A DNA stretch of 46,214 nucleotides, taken from Caulobacter ginsengisoli (lineage in GTDB: Bacteria; Pseudomonadota; Alphaproteobacteria; Caulobacterales; Caulobacteraceae). The stretch lies in contig NZ_JAUSVS010000017.1 in NCBI RefSeq assembly GCF_030814835.1, positions 1 through 46,214 on the forward strand, in the 5' to 3' direction. Made by a program: the position numbers and the translations under genes. A model generated the notes under the pieces. The model was not told the DNA's origin. It saw only the letters and a list, made by a program, of their open reading frames with translations, and made no database searches. This document shows positions 23,979 through 32,577 of the stretch, one piece after another; position 1 is the stretch's first letter; each line of letters starts with the position of its first letter.

Positions 23979-25111
23979 GCCTGGCCATAGTGGCGCCGCA
24001 GCAGCAGGAAGGAGGCGGTGACGCTGAGGGCGGCGATGGCGATGCCCGCCGCGTAGGGCGCTCCGGCCCACAGCAGCAGTCCCGCCGTCAGGCAGCCGAG
24101 GGCGCCGGCCAGGTCGAAGCCGGCCTCGGTGGCGACGTGGAAGCGCAGCGGGCAGGGCGACAGCTTGGAGCGGTTGTAGATGGCCGTCATCACCACGGGG
24201 GTGTGCAGGGCGAAGGCCACGGCCCCAACGGAGTTGGCGAAGATCGCCAGGCGGGGATCGCCATAGCCGACGGCGCGCAGCACGACCGTGGCCATCAGGG
24301 CGGCGGCGCTCACCCACAGCACCCGCCCGCCATGGCCGAAATCGATCCAGCGGCCGATGGCCAGGCCGCTGATCGCCCCGACCAGGGCCGCCAGCGCCAC
24401 CGCCCCGCCATAGGCGGCGAAGTCGCGACCCAGCGAGACGAACAGGGCGATCTGCCAGACCAGGCCATAGCCGGCCCAGCTCCAGCTGTCGGCGGCCATC
24501 AGCAGCACGGCGGGCATGGCCGCCCTGATGGCGCCAGGGGCCTCTTCAATGACTTTGACGTTGGGCGCGGCCAGCAGGGGCAGGGCGGCGGCGGCCAGGG
24601 CCAGGGCGGTGACCCCGAAGGCGATGTCCGGCCCCACCGTCGCCAGGGCCCAGCCGGTGGCCAGCGGGGCCAGGATGCCGGCGATGGTGGCGGCCGCCTC
24701 GCGGGCCCCGATCTGGTGGCCGCGGTCTTCGTTGTCGCCCAGCGAGGCGAACCAGGCGTGATAGGTCGTCCAGTAGAGGGTGTCGCCGACCGAAGCGACG
24801 ACCACCAGGGCCGCCAGCCCCCAGCCGACCCCCTCGACCCGTCCCAGCAAGGGGTACTGCAGGGCGGTCAGCAGGGTGCCGGCGATCACCAGGGGCTTGA
24901 GCCCCCAGCGCCTGGCCAGGGCGACCACGAACGGGCGGATGCAGAAGCGGCCGAGCAGGATGGTCGCCAGAGCGGCCATGACCACGGGGGCAGGGACGCC
25001 GGCCTGCAGCAGGAAGGCGGCGAAGAACATGCCGCTGCCGCTAAGGGCCAGAGCGTGGATGGCGTAGTGCAGATTGAGCAGGTTGACGGGCGTGCTGCGC
25101 AGGAAGGCCAT
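23975..25111 (-). CDS. MFS transporter
   Basis: A 378-residue major-facilitator protein with about twelve hydrophobic helices and short loops. The loop after helix 2 (LLGRFCIRPFVVALARRWGLKP) resembles the MFS motif A region. There is no drug- or sugar-specific motif, and no substrate can be stated. The start is ATG 25111 (MAFLRSTPVNLLNLHYAIHALALSG); a TTG at 25129 would add six residues without a ribosome site. It ends in the promoter of the VOC gene 50 bases upstream of that gene's start. Confidence 0.87.
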   Translation of the reverse strand: MAFLRSTPVNLLNLHYAIHALALSGSGMFFAAFLLQAGVPAPVVMAALATILLGRFCIRPFVVALARRWGLKPLVIAGTLLTALQYPLLGRVEGVGWGLAALVVVASVGDTLYWTTYHAWFASLGDNEDRGHQIGAREAAATIAGILAPLATGWALATVGPDIAFGVTALALAAAALPLLAAPNVKVIEEAPGAIRAAMPAVLLMAADSWSWAGYGLVWQIALFVSLGRDFAAYGGAVALAALVGAISGLAIGRWIDFGHGGRVLWVSAAALMATVVLRAVGYGDPRLAIFANSVGAVAFALHTPVVMTAIYNRSKLSPCPLRFHVATEAGFDLAGALGCLTAGLLLWAGAPYAAGIAIAALSVTASFLLLRRHYGQA

Positions 25112-25247
25112 GACCGGCGGTTCTCTCAAGGTGTGGATGCTGACGCGTGGCGTCCGCCGCCGGGATGCAATCCCGGAGGGGGAAGAGGCTCAAATCGCGT
25201 CGATCAACCGGCCACTGGGGGGCGCCCCTCACCTTGAAGCCCGCAGC

Positions 25248-25907
25248 TTAACCCGCTTCGTCCGGAAAGCTCCAGACCCGGGTGCGCTTGACCTCCATGT
25301 CCTCCAGCTCACGGGTGGTGGCCACCTGGTATTCGGCCAGCAGGGTCAGGCCGGTCTTGGGGAAATAGGTCCGCCCCGGATCGCCGATCAGCACCAGGGC
25401 GCCGTTGGCCCGGGCGGCCCGCAGCCAGGCCAGCACCCGCTCGGCCAGGGGTTTCTCGTAGCAGATGTCGCCGGCCAGGAAGACCTCGGCCCGCGGCGGC
25501 CGGCGGTCCAGCAGGTTCTCGTCGGTGAAGGCGACCTCGACCCCGTTGGCCTGGGCGTTCAGGGCCACGGCGGCGGCGCAGAAGCTGTCGATGTCGGCGG
25601 CCAGCACCGAGCGGGCGCCGGCCCGCATCGCCGCGATGCCGACGATCCCCGAGCCGGTGGCGAAATCGACCACGGTCTTGCCGGCCACCAGCTGGGGGTG
25701 GTCCAGGATGTGACGGGCCAGGGCCTGGCCGCCGGCCCAGGCGAAGGCCCAGAACGGCGGCGGCAGGCCGATCTTGGAGAGGGCGTCCTCGGTCAGCCGC
25801 CAGATCGGGGTGACCTCGTCGGCCAGGTAGAGTTGAAGCTCCGGCGCATGGGGCGGGGCCTGCAGCCGGGTGTTTTCGACAATGAAGGCCCGGCGGTCGG
25901 TGATCAT
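25248..25907 (-). CDS. Class I SAM methyltransferase, ETF-beta-lysine/PrmA-like
   Basis: A 219-residue methyltransferase. Motif I VVDFATGSGIVGIAAMRAGA is followed by ADIDSFCAAAVALNAQANG (acidic end of strand 2) and the acceptor-loop LAGDICYEKPL. The pattern is close to the METTL20/ETF-beta lysine methyltransferase and ribosomal-protein-L11 methyltransferase branch, which modify protein lysines. The PPPFWAFAWAGGQALARHIL lead-in is typical. ATG 25907. It is transcribed away from the lipoprotein gene at 26033; the 125-base gap shows no clear motif. Confidence 0.87.
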   Translation of the reverse strand: MITDRRAFIVENTRLQAPPHAPELQLYLADEVTPIWRLTEDALSKIGLPPPFWAFAWAGGQALARHILDHPQLVAGKTVVDFATGSGIVGIAAMRAGARSVLAADIDSFCAAAVALNAQANGVEVAFTDENLLDRRPPRAEVFLAGDICYEKPLAERVLAWLRAARANGALVLIGDPGRTYFPKTGLTLLAEYQVATTRELEDMEVKRTRVWSFPDEAG

Positions 25908-26032
25908 CGATCAGGTCTGCGCGCATTCCTGCGGCAAGGCCATGCGTCAATGGGAAGCTTGCGCTGCGCCGACGGGCGGGCTCTAAGGATTTCACCACCG
26001 CGATGGGCGGTTGGTACCGGGGGCTACCTTTA

Positions 26033-26437
26033 ATGATTATTTCGCTGGGGCGCGTCGCGCGCCTCTTCGTCGTCGCGGCTGTGATCGCGTCGACCACGAC
26101 CGCCTGCGCGACCTCGCCGGACAAGATCTCGGCCAGCTATGTCTCGCCGCTGCAATACCAGGGCTATGACTGCGACCAGATCCGCGCCGAGATGATGCGC
26201 GTCAATTCCAGGGTCCGTGAAGTCGCCGCCGAGCAGCGCAAGTCGGCCAAGAACGACGCCATCGCCGTCGGCGTCGGCCTGGTGCTGTTCTGGCCGGCCC
26301 TGTTCTTCCTGGCCACGTCGGACCAGAAGGAAGAACTGGCCCGTCTGAAGGGCGAATACGACGCCCTCGACCAGTCGGCGATCCAGAAGAAATGCCCGGT
26401 CGTCCAGGAAATGGATGCGGCCAAGAAGGCCGGCTGA
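26033..26437 (+). CDS. Small lipoprotein of unknown function
   Basis: A 134-residue lipoprotein: signal MIISLGRVARLFVVAAVIASTTTAC with the lipobox cysteine, then CDQIRAEMMRVNSRVREVAAEQRK (coiled helix), a hydrophobic helix (DAIAVGVGLVLFWPALFFLA) and a second charged helix (EELARLKGEYDALDQSAIQ). This helix-TM-helix lipoprotein type is widespread in Proteobacteria, with no known role. ATG 26033 follows a GGGGG site; an upstream ATG at 26003 would spoil the signal peptide. It is the first of three same-strand exported-protein genes. Confidence 0.8.
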   Translation: MIISLGRVARLFVVAAVIASTTTACATSPDKISASYVSPLQYQGYDCDQIRAEMMRVNSRVREVAAEQRKSAKNDAIAVGVGLVLFWPALFFLATSDQKEELARLKGEYDALDQSAIQKKCPVVQEMDAAKKAG

Positions 26438-26494
26438 TCGGTGTAGCGGAATTGGCGAGGGCCAGCGGCTCTCGCCAAAGACCGGAGTAGCGCA

Positions 26495-27160
26495 ATGAAG
26501 CTTCTCTCGGCGGCCATCGCCGTCAGCCTGGCGCTCACTGCGGCGGCAGGCCCCTCTCTGGCGCAGGTTCCGCCACCTCAGACCCAGCCAGCCGACCCGA
26601 GGTCCAACAGCCAGATCGTCAGCGAGTTGACGCTGCTGCTGGACCTGGGCGGGACGGTCGATCAGCAGAACAAGGCGGTCGATACGATCATCGCCCAGCC
26701 GGACGTTCTGCCGCCCTGGCATTATCTGAAGGTCTGCACGGTGCTGTGGCTGCGGGGCGACCGCCAGCAGGCGGCCTTCTGGTTCTATATCTTCAAGATC
26801 CGGGCGAACGCCTGGGGCCGCTACGACCCGTCCGTCGAACCGATGGTCAACGGCTTCAGCCGCGACTTCGGCCAGATCGTCGATCGCTGGATCCAGGGCG
26901 ACGACGCGGTCTGGCGCGACACCTACGCGCGGGCTCTGTCCTATGAACGCAGAATCCCGCTGTATCCCCATCCGCCAGAGGGCGTCTCGGCCGAGACCTG
27001 GCAGCGCGAGATGGCCGACTGGCGCCAATCGGCCCAGGCCGAACAGGATCGCGCCTTCGCCCTGACGGAAAAGGAACTGGCCAAGCGCCGCAAGCGCGAC
27101 AAGGTTAAGCCAGGTCCCTTGCAGAACGCCGGGGCGCCGCTGCCGGACGACTGGCGATAG
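26495..27160 (+). CDS. Exported protein of unknown function, paralogue 1
   Basis: A 221-residue periplasmic protein with a Sec signal (MKLLSAAIAVSLALTAAAGPSLAQ). No family is recognised. It shares a set of landmarks with the next gene: TIIAQPD, AAFWFYIFKIR, SYERRIPLY and the C-terminal GPLQNAGAPLPDDWR. The central part looks helical. The ATG has GGAGTAGCGC upstream. The paralogue begins 11 bases after its stop, so the two are one operon, probably from a tandem duplication with strong divergence. Confidence 0.8.
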   Translation: MKLLSAAIAVSLALTAAAGPSLAQVPPPQTQPADPRSNSQIVSELTLLLDLGGTVDQQNKAVDTIIAQPDVLPPWHYLKVCTVLWLRGDRQQAAFWFYIFKIRANAWGRYDPSVEPMVNGFSRDFGQIVDRWIQGDDAVWRDTYARALSYERRIPLYPHPPEGVSAETWQREMADWRQSAQAEQDRAFALTEKELAKRRKRDKVKPGPLQNAGAPLPDDWR

Positions 27161-27171
27161 GAGAGGCTGGC

Positions 27172-27903
27172 ATGATCAACCGCCGTCACATACTGGGGCT
27201 TGCTGCCGCCGCGTCGGCCCTGTCGACGGCGGCCCTTGCCCAGACGACCGAAGACATCGCCCGGCTGGCCATTCAGCAGAAGGGCATCGAGCCCATCCCG
27301 GTCACCGAGGCTGAGAAGGCGATCTGGCGCGATCTGCTTGCGGACGGAACCAAGGCCCAGGCCGCCGACGCGATCATCGCCAGGCCCGACTCGGTCAACC
27401 CGCTGGCCTTCGCCTTGGTCTCGGAGTCGCTGTGGGAGCGGGGAGACCGGGCCAAGGCGGCCTTCTGGTTCTATCTGTTCCAAGCCCGCACCCAGCCCTG
27501 GATGTCGGGCGGACCGATCTCGGAAGTCTTGCTGCGGGACTATGTGAGCCAGTTGCTGGACCGCTCGGTGGATTATGTCGGGGTCCGCCGGTACTACAAC
27601 CAGCGGGTCGGGGAGCCGGTGAACACCTGGGCTATGAGCGACCTGGACGCTCTCCAGGTTCTGGCGGCGCGGGTGTTCAGCTACGAGCGCCGCATTCCCC
27701 TCTATGCCGAGCGCATCACCTACGCCTCCGAGGAGCGCTGGTTGGCGCAGGTCGAGGCCAAGCGCGTGGAGAACGAGCAGACCTTCAAGGAGGCCCTGGC
27801 CCAGAACAAGCCGGCCGACTTCTACGAGGCGCGCCGCAAGCAGGGCCTCTATGTCGGCCCCTGGAAGGATCCGGGCGCGCCGCTGCCCGAAGACTGGCGC
27901 TAA
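27172..27903 (+). CDS. Exported protein of unknown function, paralogue 2 (Tat-like signal)
   Basis: A 243-residue protein related to the preceding one: it repeats AAFWFYLFQAR, SYERRIPLY and GPWKDPGAPLPEDWR, and IIARPDSVNP. The N-terminus MINRRHILGLAAAASALSTAALAQ looks like a twin-arginine signal (RRHIL), unlike the Sec signal of its partner, so the two may leave the cytoplasm by different routes. The AGGAGAGG ribosome site is strong. The stop overlaps the convergent 2OG oxygenase gene by four bases. Confidence 0.8.
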   Translation: MINRRHILGLAAAASALSTAALAQTTEDIARLAIQQKGIEPIPVTEAEKAIWRDLLADGTKAQAADAIIARPDSVNPLAFALVSESLWERGDRAKAAFWFYLFQARTQPWMSGGPISEVLLRDYVSQLLDRSVDYVGVRRYYNQRVGEPVNTWAMSDLDALQVLAARVFSYERRIPLYAERITYASEERWLAQVEAKRVENEQTFKEALAQNKPADFYEARRKQGLYVGPWKDPGAPLPEDWR

Positions 27904-28448
27904 GGCGCCATCCACCAGGCCGCCAGGCTGAAGCGTTCGCCCGTTGCCAGCGGCGTCACCTCATGGGTCGTCTCGGCCCGGAAGGCCACGGCGCATCCGG
28001 CCGGGATGACGGCGGTGCGGCGTTCAGCCCCGTCATGAAACACCAGGTCTCCCCCGGCATAGTCGTCAGGGGCGCTGATCAGCAGGCTGATCGACACCCG
28101 CCTGTGCCGCGAGCGGTCATGGACCAGCGGCGTGTTGCCGTCCTGATGGGCGACGAAATAGTCGCCGGGGCCGTAGCGCAGGGCCTGGGGCGTTTCCAGC
28201 GGGCCCAGCCGCTGGCCGAAATGGGCTTCCAGCCGGGGGCGCTGGGCCTCCAGCCGGGCGCGGATCAGCGCCTCGGTCGCCGCGTCCAGTTCCAGCCGCT
28301 GGGTGCGGCGGACCTGGGCCATCACCACGCCGCCGGGGGTCGGATCGATGACGGTGGCCGGATGGGATGCGGCGGTCCGCAGCGCGGCGAGCAGAGTCTT
28401 CAGATCGGCTGGCGACAGCACCGCCTCGATGGCCAGCGGGCCGCTCAC
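27900..28448 (-). CDS. 2OG-Fe(II) oxygenase (prolyl-4-hydroxylase-like fold)
   Basis: A 182-residue Fe(II)/2-oxoglutarate oxygenase. Iron ligands are H101 and D103 (FVAHQDGNTPL) and H162 (TTHEVTPL); R172 (TGERFSL) should hold 2-oxoglutarate. The LRYGPGDYFVAHQD stretch is typical of P4H-like enzymes, as is GGDLVFHDGAERRTAVIPAGCAVAF. The substrate is unknown. It is translationally coupled to the desaturase gene (ATGA overlap), which makes a lipid or acyl-chain substrate conceivable, but that is inference. Confidence 0.87.
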   Translation of the reverse strand: MSGPLAIEAVLSPADLKTLLAALRTAASHPATVIDPTPGGVVMAQVRRTQRLELDAATEALIRARLEAQRPRLEAHFGQRLGPLETPQALRYGPGDYFVAHQDGNTPLVHDRSRHRRVSISLLISAPDDYAGGDLVFHDGAERRTAVIPAGCAVAFRAETTHEVTPLATGERFSLAAWWMAP

Positions 28449-29395
28449 GCCGCCTTCGACGAGGCCATGCCCAGCACCGCCACATAGCTCGGCGCGGTCA
28501 GCATCCGCTCGGTGACGCCCTTGGCCGCCAGCAAACGGTTGGTGGCCGGCAGGTTCCAGCAGGGCACATGCATGAACATGTGATGCTCACAGTGATAGTT
28601 CACATAGTAGGGGGCCAGGACCGCCCGGGCGAGCCAGCCGGCCCGGGTGGTGCGGGCGTGGCGCAGGGGGTCGGGCTCGTCCTTGGCGACGCAGGCGTGC
28701 TCGGCGATGTTTCTGAGGCGCGTGATCAGCGGATACCAGGTCGCCATCGGCAGCAGCCACAGCACCGGCCAGGCCCACCAGAGGCCAATCAAGCTGGTGG
28801 CCAGGATGATGATCCCGTTGACGATCAGGAACGGGCGCCAGAAGCGGTAGACGCCGCGCGCGGTCTTGCGGAACGGGACGCCCTTCTTCGCCCCGTCGCG
28901 GAAGGCGTCCAGGCTGGGCTTGATGCGCTGCTTGTAGAAGGTCTGGCCGGTCAGGTCGCGGACCGCCTTGCGCCACAGGGACTGGCGGGTGATCGGGAAG
29001 GGGGCGGAGAGGCCCAGGTCCGGGTCCTCGGCCTGCTGGGCGAACTTGTGGTGGCCCAGGTGGTAGTCGCGGTAGCGCAGCAGCTCGCCGTTGGTCGGGG
29101 CGCCGCAGAGCCACTGGCCGACCCAGTCGTTGACCTTGAGGTCCGGGTGCAGGCAGCCATGGGCGGCGTCATGCATCAGGATGGCCAGGCCCAGCTGCCG
29201 GGCCCCGATCAGCATCACCGCCACGACCAGGGTCAGCGGGTTGGGGAAGGCGACGAACAGCGCCCCGGCCGCGACGATGACCAGCCAGGCGTGGGCGACC
29301 AGCCAGAGGCCGCGGCTGCGCGAGCGCGCGGCCAGCGGCGCCCATTCCTCGGGCGTGAAGAAGTCGGCGGGTTTCACGCGTGCGGCGACCGGCAT
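28445..29395 (-). CDS. Membrane fatty-acid desaturase
   Basis: A 316-residue integral membrane di-iron enzyme. The three His boxes are present: HDAAH (75-79), HLGHH (112-116) and HCEHH (268-272), plus RNIAEHA (228-234), typical of the FADS family. About four membrane helices surround them. It would introduce a double bond (or hydroxylate) into an acyl chain, using reduced electron carriers. ATG 29395. The 2OG oxygenase gene overlaps its stop. The divergent LprI-like gene begins 69 bases away, across a dyad at 29430-29450. Confidence 0.9.
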   Translation of the reverse strand: MPVAARVKPADFFTPEEWAPLAARSRSRGLWLVAHAWLVIVAAGALFVAFPNPLTLVVAVMLIGARQLGLAILMHDAAHGCLHPDLKVNDWVGQWLCGAPTNGELLRYRDYHLGHHKFAQQAEDPDLGLSAPFPITRQSLWRKAVRDLTGQTFYKQRIKPSLDAFRDGAKKGVPFRKTARGVYRFWRPFLIVNGIIILATSLIGLWWAWPVLWLLPMATWYPLITRLRNIAEHACVAKDEPDPLRHARTTRAGWLARAVLAPYYVNYHCEHHMFMHVPCWNLPATNRLLAAKGVTERMLTAPSYVAVLGMASSKAA

Positions 29396-29429
29396 TTGGC
29401 CATTATTCCATGTGGGACTTGGCTTGGGT

Positions 29430-29450
29430 AGGATGACGAAGGGTCATCCT
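29430..29450. promoter_or_regulatory. Dyad AGGATGAC-N5-GTCATCCT
   Basis: Perfect eight-base arms around GAAGG in the short divergent gap between the desaturase and the LprI-like gene, ending just before the GGAGGG ribosome site of the latter. It could be an operator for both promoters or an RNA hairpin upstream of the LprI-like gene. Confidence 0.45.
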
Positions 29451-29463
29451 TTGGAGGGCTTCT

Positions 29464-29826
29464 ATGCGACTTTCCCTGATCGCCGCCGGGGCCGCGACTC
29501 TGCTCATCGCGGGCGCCGCGCTCACGCCAAGCCACAGCCACGCCGCCAGCTTCAACTGCCGCTTCGCCCGCCTGCCGGACGAGCGCGCCATCTGCGCCGA
29601 CACGGGTCTCAACGACCAGGACGTGCGGATGGCCCTGCTCTACGACATCACCCGCCGGCTGGTGCCGATGGGGACGCGCGGGGCGATCATGGACCGCCAG
29701 GTCGCTTGGCTGCGCCAGCGCCGCTCCTGCGGGGGCGACCGGAACTGCATCGGCCGGGCCTACAACATGCGGATCGCCGAGCTCAATCAGGTGATGGAGC
29801 GGGTTTATCGGCAGGGGCCGTTCTAG
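29464..29826 (+). CDS. LprI-like (lysozyme-inhibitor domain) exported protein
   Basis: A 120-residue secreted protein with a signal peptide (MRLSLIAAGAATLLIAGAALTPSHSHA). The mature sequence follows the LprI N-terminal domain: ASFNCRFARLPDERAICADTGLNDQDVRM, then DRQVAWLRQRRSCGGDRNC and RIAELNQVM, with four cysteines in the usual spacing. Family members bind lysozyme or are of unknown role. GGAGGG ribosome site. It is convergent with the acyl-CoA dehydrogenase gene across a 154-bp paired-hairpin element. Confidence 0.82.
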   Translation: MRLSLIAAGAATLLIAGAALTPSHSHAASFNCRFARLPDERAICADTGLNDQDVRMALLYDITRRLVPMGTRGAIMDRQVAWLRQRRSCGGDRNCIGRAYNMRIAELNQVMERVYRQGPF

Positions 29827-29837
29827 CGCTGTAAGCT

Positions 29838-29991
29838 CCCTTCCTCCTCGATGGAGGAAGGGTCGGGGATGGTGGTGGTGGCAGTGCGTTTCCGGAAGGA
29901 CGCGGGGAGGCGCCCACGCCACCCCACGCTTTTCGCCCAGGCTCCGAGTGAACACCACCAACCCTGCCCTTCCTCCATCGAGGAGGAAGGG
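29838..29991. repeat. Paired-hairpin element, copy 1 (25-bp end hairpins)
   Basis: Ends at 29838-29862 and 29967-29991 are each near-palindromic (CCCTTCCTCC ... GGAGGAAGGG) and are exact inverses of each other. The 104-base centre includes GGGGATGGTGGTGGTGGC and CACCACCAACCCTG. The same element lies in reverse orientation at 42378-42530. Both copies occupy gaps between convergent genes, so a bidirectional terminator role is plausible. Confidence 0.92.
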
Positions 29992-30002
29992 TTCTTGGGT
30001 GG

Positions 30003-31238
30003 TTAGATCAGATCCCCACCCGCCGCCGCCGCCGTAGTGCCGTCGCGCTCGAACGCCTTGATGACATTGCGGCCGACCGTCCAGCGGTGGACCTCGTCCG
30101 GCCCGTCGACCAGGCGCTGGCTGCGGATGTGGGTGTACCAACGCGCCAGGGGGGTATCCATCGAATAGCCCAGGGCCCCGTGCAGCTGGATGGCGGTGTC
30201 GACCACCTTGTGGACCATGTGGGCCAGGAAGACCTTGGCGATGGAGTTTTCCTGGCGGATGTCCATGCCCTTCTCGGCCTTGTAGGCGATGTGCAGCAGC
30301 ATCAGCCGGGCCATGTAGAGCTCGCTGGCGCAGTCGGCCAGCATCCACTGCACGCCCTGGCGCTCGGCCAGACGCTTGCCGAAGGTGGTGCGCTTGGTGA
30401 CGTGGGCGGTGGCCAGGTCGAGCGCGCGTTGGGCCATGGAGACATTGTGCATGCCGTGGCGCAGGCGGCCGTAGGCCAGGCGGTGCTGGCCCATGTTGAA
30501 GCCGTTGCCCTCGCCGCCCAGCAGGTTCTCGGCCGGGACGACCAGGTCCTTGATCTCGATCTCGCTGTGGCCGCCGCCCAGGATGTGGCTGAGCGGGCCC
30601 TCGGCGGCCATGGTCTCGATGTCGCGGATGATCCGGTAGCCGGGGTTGGGCAGCTCGACGATGAAGGTCGAGAACTGCTGGTGGCGCGGGGCGTCCGGAT
30701 CGGTCTTGGCCATGACCAGGGCGATGTCGGCGACGCTGGCGGCCGAGGAGAACCACTTCTCGCCGTTCAGCACATAGTTCTCGTTGCCGTCCTTGACGGC
30801 CCGGGTCTGCATGCCGGTGGCGTCGGCCCCCGCCGCCTTCTCGGTCATCGAATAGCAGATGCGCTTTTCGCCGTTGAGCAGGGGTTTGAGGAACTTTTCC
30901 TTCTGGTACTCGGTGCCGTGGGCCAGCAGGGTCATCATGGTGGCGTCGTCGGGGCCCTGGGTGTTCATCGACAGGGCGCCCAGATAGCTCTCGCCCAGCT
31001 CCATCTGCACCAGGGCGTTGGCCAGGGGGCCCAGGCCCATGCCGCCATGCTCCTTGGGGATGAAGGGGCACCAGAGGCCCTGGGCCCGCGCCTTGGTGCG
31101 CAGCTCGCCCAGGATGGTCTTGTAGTCGCCGCCCTCGATCAGGCGCTTTTCGGCCGGCTTGCACTCGTCATTGACCCACTGGCGGACCTTCTCGCGGACG
31201 GCCTTGGCCTCGGGCGGAATCTCGAAATCGATGGACAT
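30003..31238 (-). CDS. Acyl-CoA dehydrogenase
   Basis: A 411-residue flavoprotein that would oxidise an acyl-CoA at the alpha-beta bond, passing electrons to ETF. Typical segments are ICYSMTEKAAGADATGMQT (FAD/substrate site), NGEKWFSSAASVADIALVMAKT, RQENSIAKVFLAHM and the C-terminal QRLVDGPDEVHRWTVGRNVI. The closest type is the ACAD10/11-like branch often linked to phosphotransferases such as that at 1669, though the genes are not adjacent here. ATG 31238 (MSIDFEIPPEAKAVREKV); an in-frame extension to 31388 overlaps non-coding sequence. The substrate chain is unknown. Confidence 0.93.
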   Translation of the reverse strand: MSIDFEIPPEAKAVREKVRQWVNDECKPAEKRLIEGGDYKTILGELRTKARAQGLWCPFIPKEHGGMGLGPLANALVQMELGESYLGALSMNTQGPDDATMMTLLAHGTEYQKEKFLKPLLNGEKRICYSMTEKAAGADATGMQTRAVKDGNENYVLNGEKWFSSAASVADIALVMAKTDPDAPRHQQFSTFIVELPNPGYRIIRDIETMAAEGPLSHILGGGHSEIEIKDLVVPAENLLGGEGNGFNMGQHRLAYGRLRHGMHNVSMAQRALDLATAHVTKRTTFGKRLAERQGVQWMLADCASELYMARLMLLHIAYKAEKGMDIRQENSIAKVFLAHMVHKVVDTAIQLHGALGYSMDTPLARWYTHIRSQRLVDGPDEVHRWTVGRNVIKAFERDGTTAAAAGGDLI

Positions 31239-31317
31239 GCGGCGCTCTCCCTGGGGCTTTGTTTCCCCAAGCTCTAGCCCCGTCACGCGAGGGAAAGCCA
31301 GCCGTGAATGCGCCGAT

Positions 31318-32577
31318 CTAGTGGGCCAGCCGCACGCTGGTCGCCCCCGGCCCCACGCCGGTGGGCGTCGGCACCGAGGAGCCGGCATAGTTGGCGTTGA
31401 TCACCAGGTTGGGGCTGCCGGTCATCAGCAGCGACTTGGCCACGATGACCGTCCAGGCCGACTGGTCGGCGATGCGGCTGCTCCCGGCGATCCGCAGGGT
31501 GGCCGAGGGGATGTAGACGGTGCCCAGCAGTTCCCGCGCCGCATCGGTGGAGATTTCGAAATCGCCCTTGTTGGCGCGGGTCGTCATCAGGACGAAGCCG
31601 GCAAAGGGGCCGCTTCGCAGGCCCCGAAGCCGGATTTGCGCGCTGTCCTCGAACTTGAAGTCGGCGGAAGACCCGAACGTCAGCAGCACATTGTCACCGT
31701 TCAGGACGGCGTTCTCCCTCAGGTCCAGCTTTCCCTTCTGGAAGAAATGCTCACCCGGCAGCAGGGTCAGGGTGACGCCTTTGCCAACCGTGATGTTCCC
31801 GCAATGAATTCCCGGGGAGAGGATCATCAATCCGGCGCCAGGCAGCAGATCCAGCGGATTGCACAGCAAGCCCTTCTCGGGAATGTCGAGGTCGGCGAAC
31901 GGGTCGGTGATGATCGGGGCGCCGACCTGGGCGGCCGGATTGATCGCGCCGGCGGCCCCTTCGGCCGTCCCGGCGGTCTGGACGACGTCGGCGTTCAGCT
32001 TGGCGAAGTTGGTCACCGCGATATCGGCGTTCGCATGCACCATGCAGGCCGCGGCGCTCATCACCGAACCGTCCTGCAACAGCATCTTTTCGCCGGCCTT
32101 GTCGCCCGAGGTCAGCACGCAGAGCGGGGTCTGGCCCATCTGCTGACCGGTGGCCGTGACGTTGAACTTCCAGCCGCCGGGCGGCAGCATGTTGGCGAAG
32201 AACGACATCCGGGAGACGGCGATGTCGACCCGCAAGGTCCCGACCCGGGCGTCCGGCGTGATGGTGACGGCATGGTCCAGCAGGGTCAGCCGGCCGGTGA
32301 TCTGGGCCTCGACATAGGCGAGCGTGCGCTCCTTCACCCCGGCGACATCGGCCAGGCTCAGCTGCTTGGCGCCCTGCAATGCGGCCGAGTCGGCGATGTC
32401 CTGCAGCGCGCCCTTGTCGGCGCTGACCGCGGCCAGGTCGATGGCGGCGCAGACCAGCACCGCGATGACCGGCGTGGCTATGGCGAAGGTGACCAGGACG
32501 CCGCCGTGCCGCGCGTCCCGCCAGCGTCCAAGGAAACGGCCGAGCGCGTTGGACCACGCCCGGTAGAGCCTGGTCAC
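31318..32577 (-). CDS. TadE/TadG-like Flp-pilus-associated protein
   Basis: A 419-residue protein with the TadG arrangement: a short cytosolic lead (RDARHGGVLVTFAIATPVIAV), one N-terminal membrane helix (about 27-49), then a helix typical of DUF2134 (KGALQDIADSAALQGAKQL) and a long extracytoplasmic region rich in beta pattern. TadG-type pseudopilins belong to tight-adherence (Flp/Tad) pilus systems, but no other tad gene is here. The start is a GTG at 32577 overlapping the response-regulator stop (GTGA), so the two are co-translated. Exact pilus role inferred only. Confidence 0.82.
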   Translation of the reverse strand: MTRLYRAWSNALGRFLGRWRDARHGGVLVTFAIATPVIAVLVCAAIDLAAVSADKGALQDIADSAALQGAKQLSLADVAGVKERTLAYVEAQITGRLTLLDHAVTITPDARVGTLRVDIAVSRMSFFANMLPPGGWKFNVTATGQQMGQTPLCVLTSGDKAGEKMLLQDGSVMSAAACMVHANADIAVTNFAKLNADVVQTAGTAEGAAGAINPAAQVGAPIITDPFADLDIPEKGLLCNPLDLLPGAGLMILSPGIHCGNITVGKGVTLTLLPGEHFFQKGKLDLRENAVLNGDNVLLTFGSSADFKFEDSAQIRLRGLRSGPFAGFVLMTTRANKGDFEISTDAARELLGTVYIPSATLRIAGSSRIADQSAWTVIVAKSLLMTGSPNLVINANYAGSSVPTPTGVGPGATSVRLAH

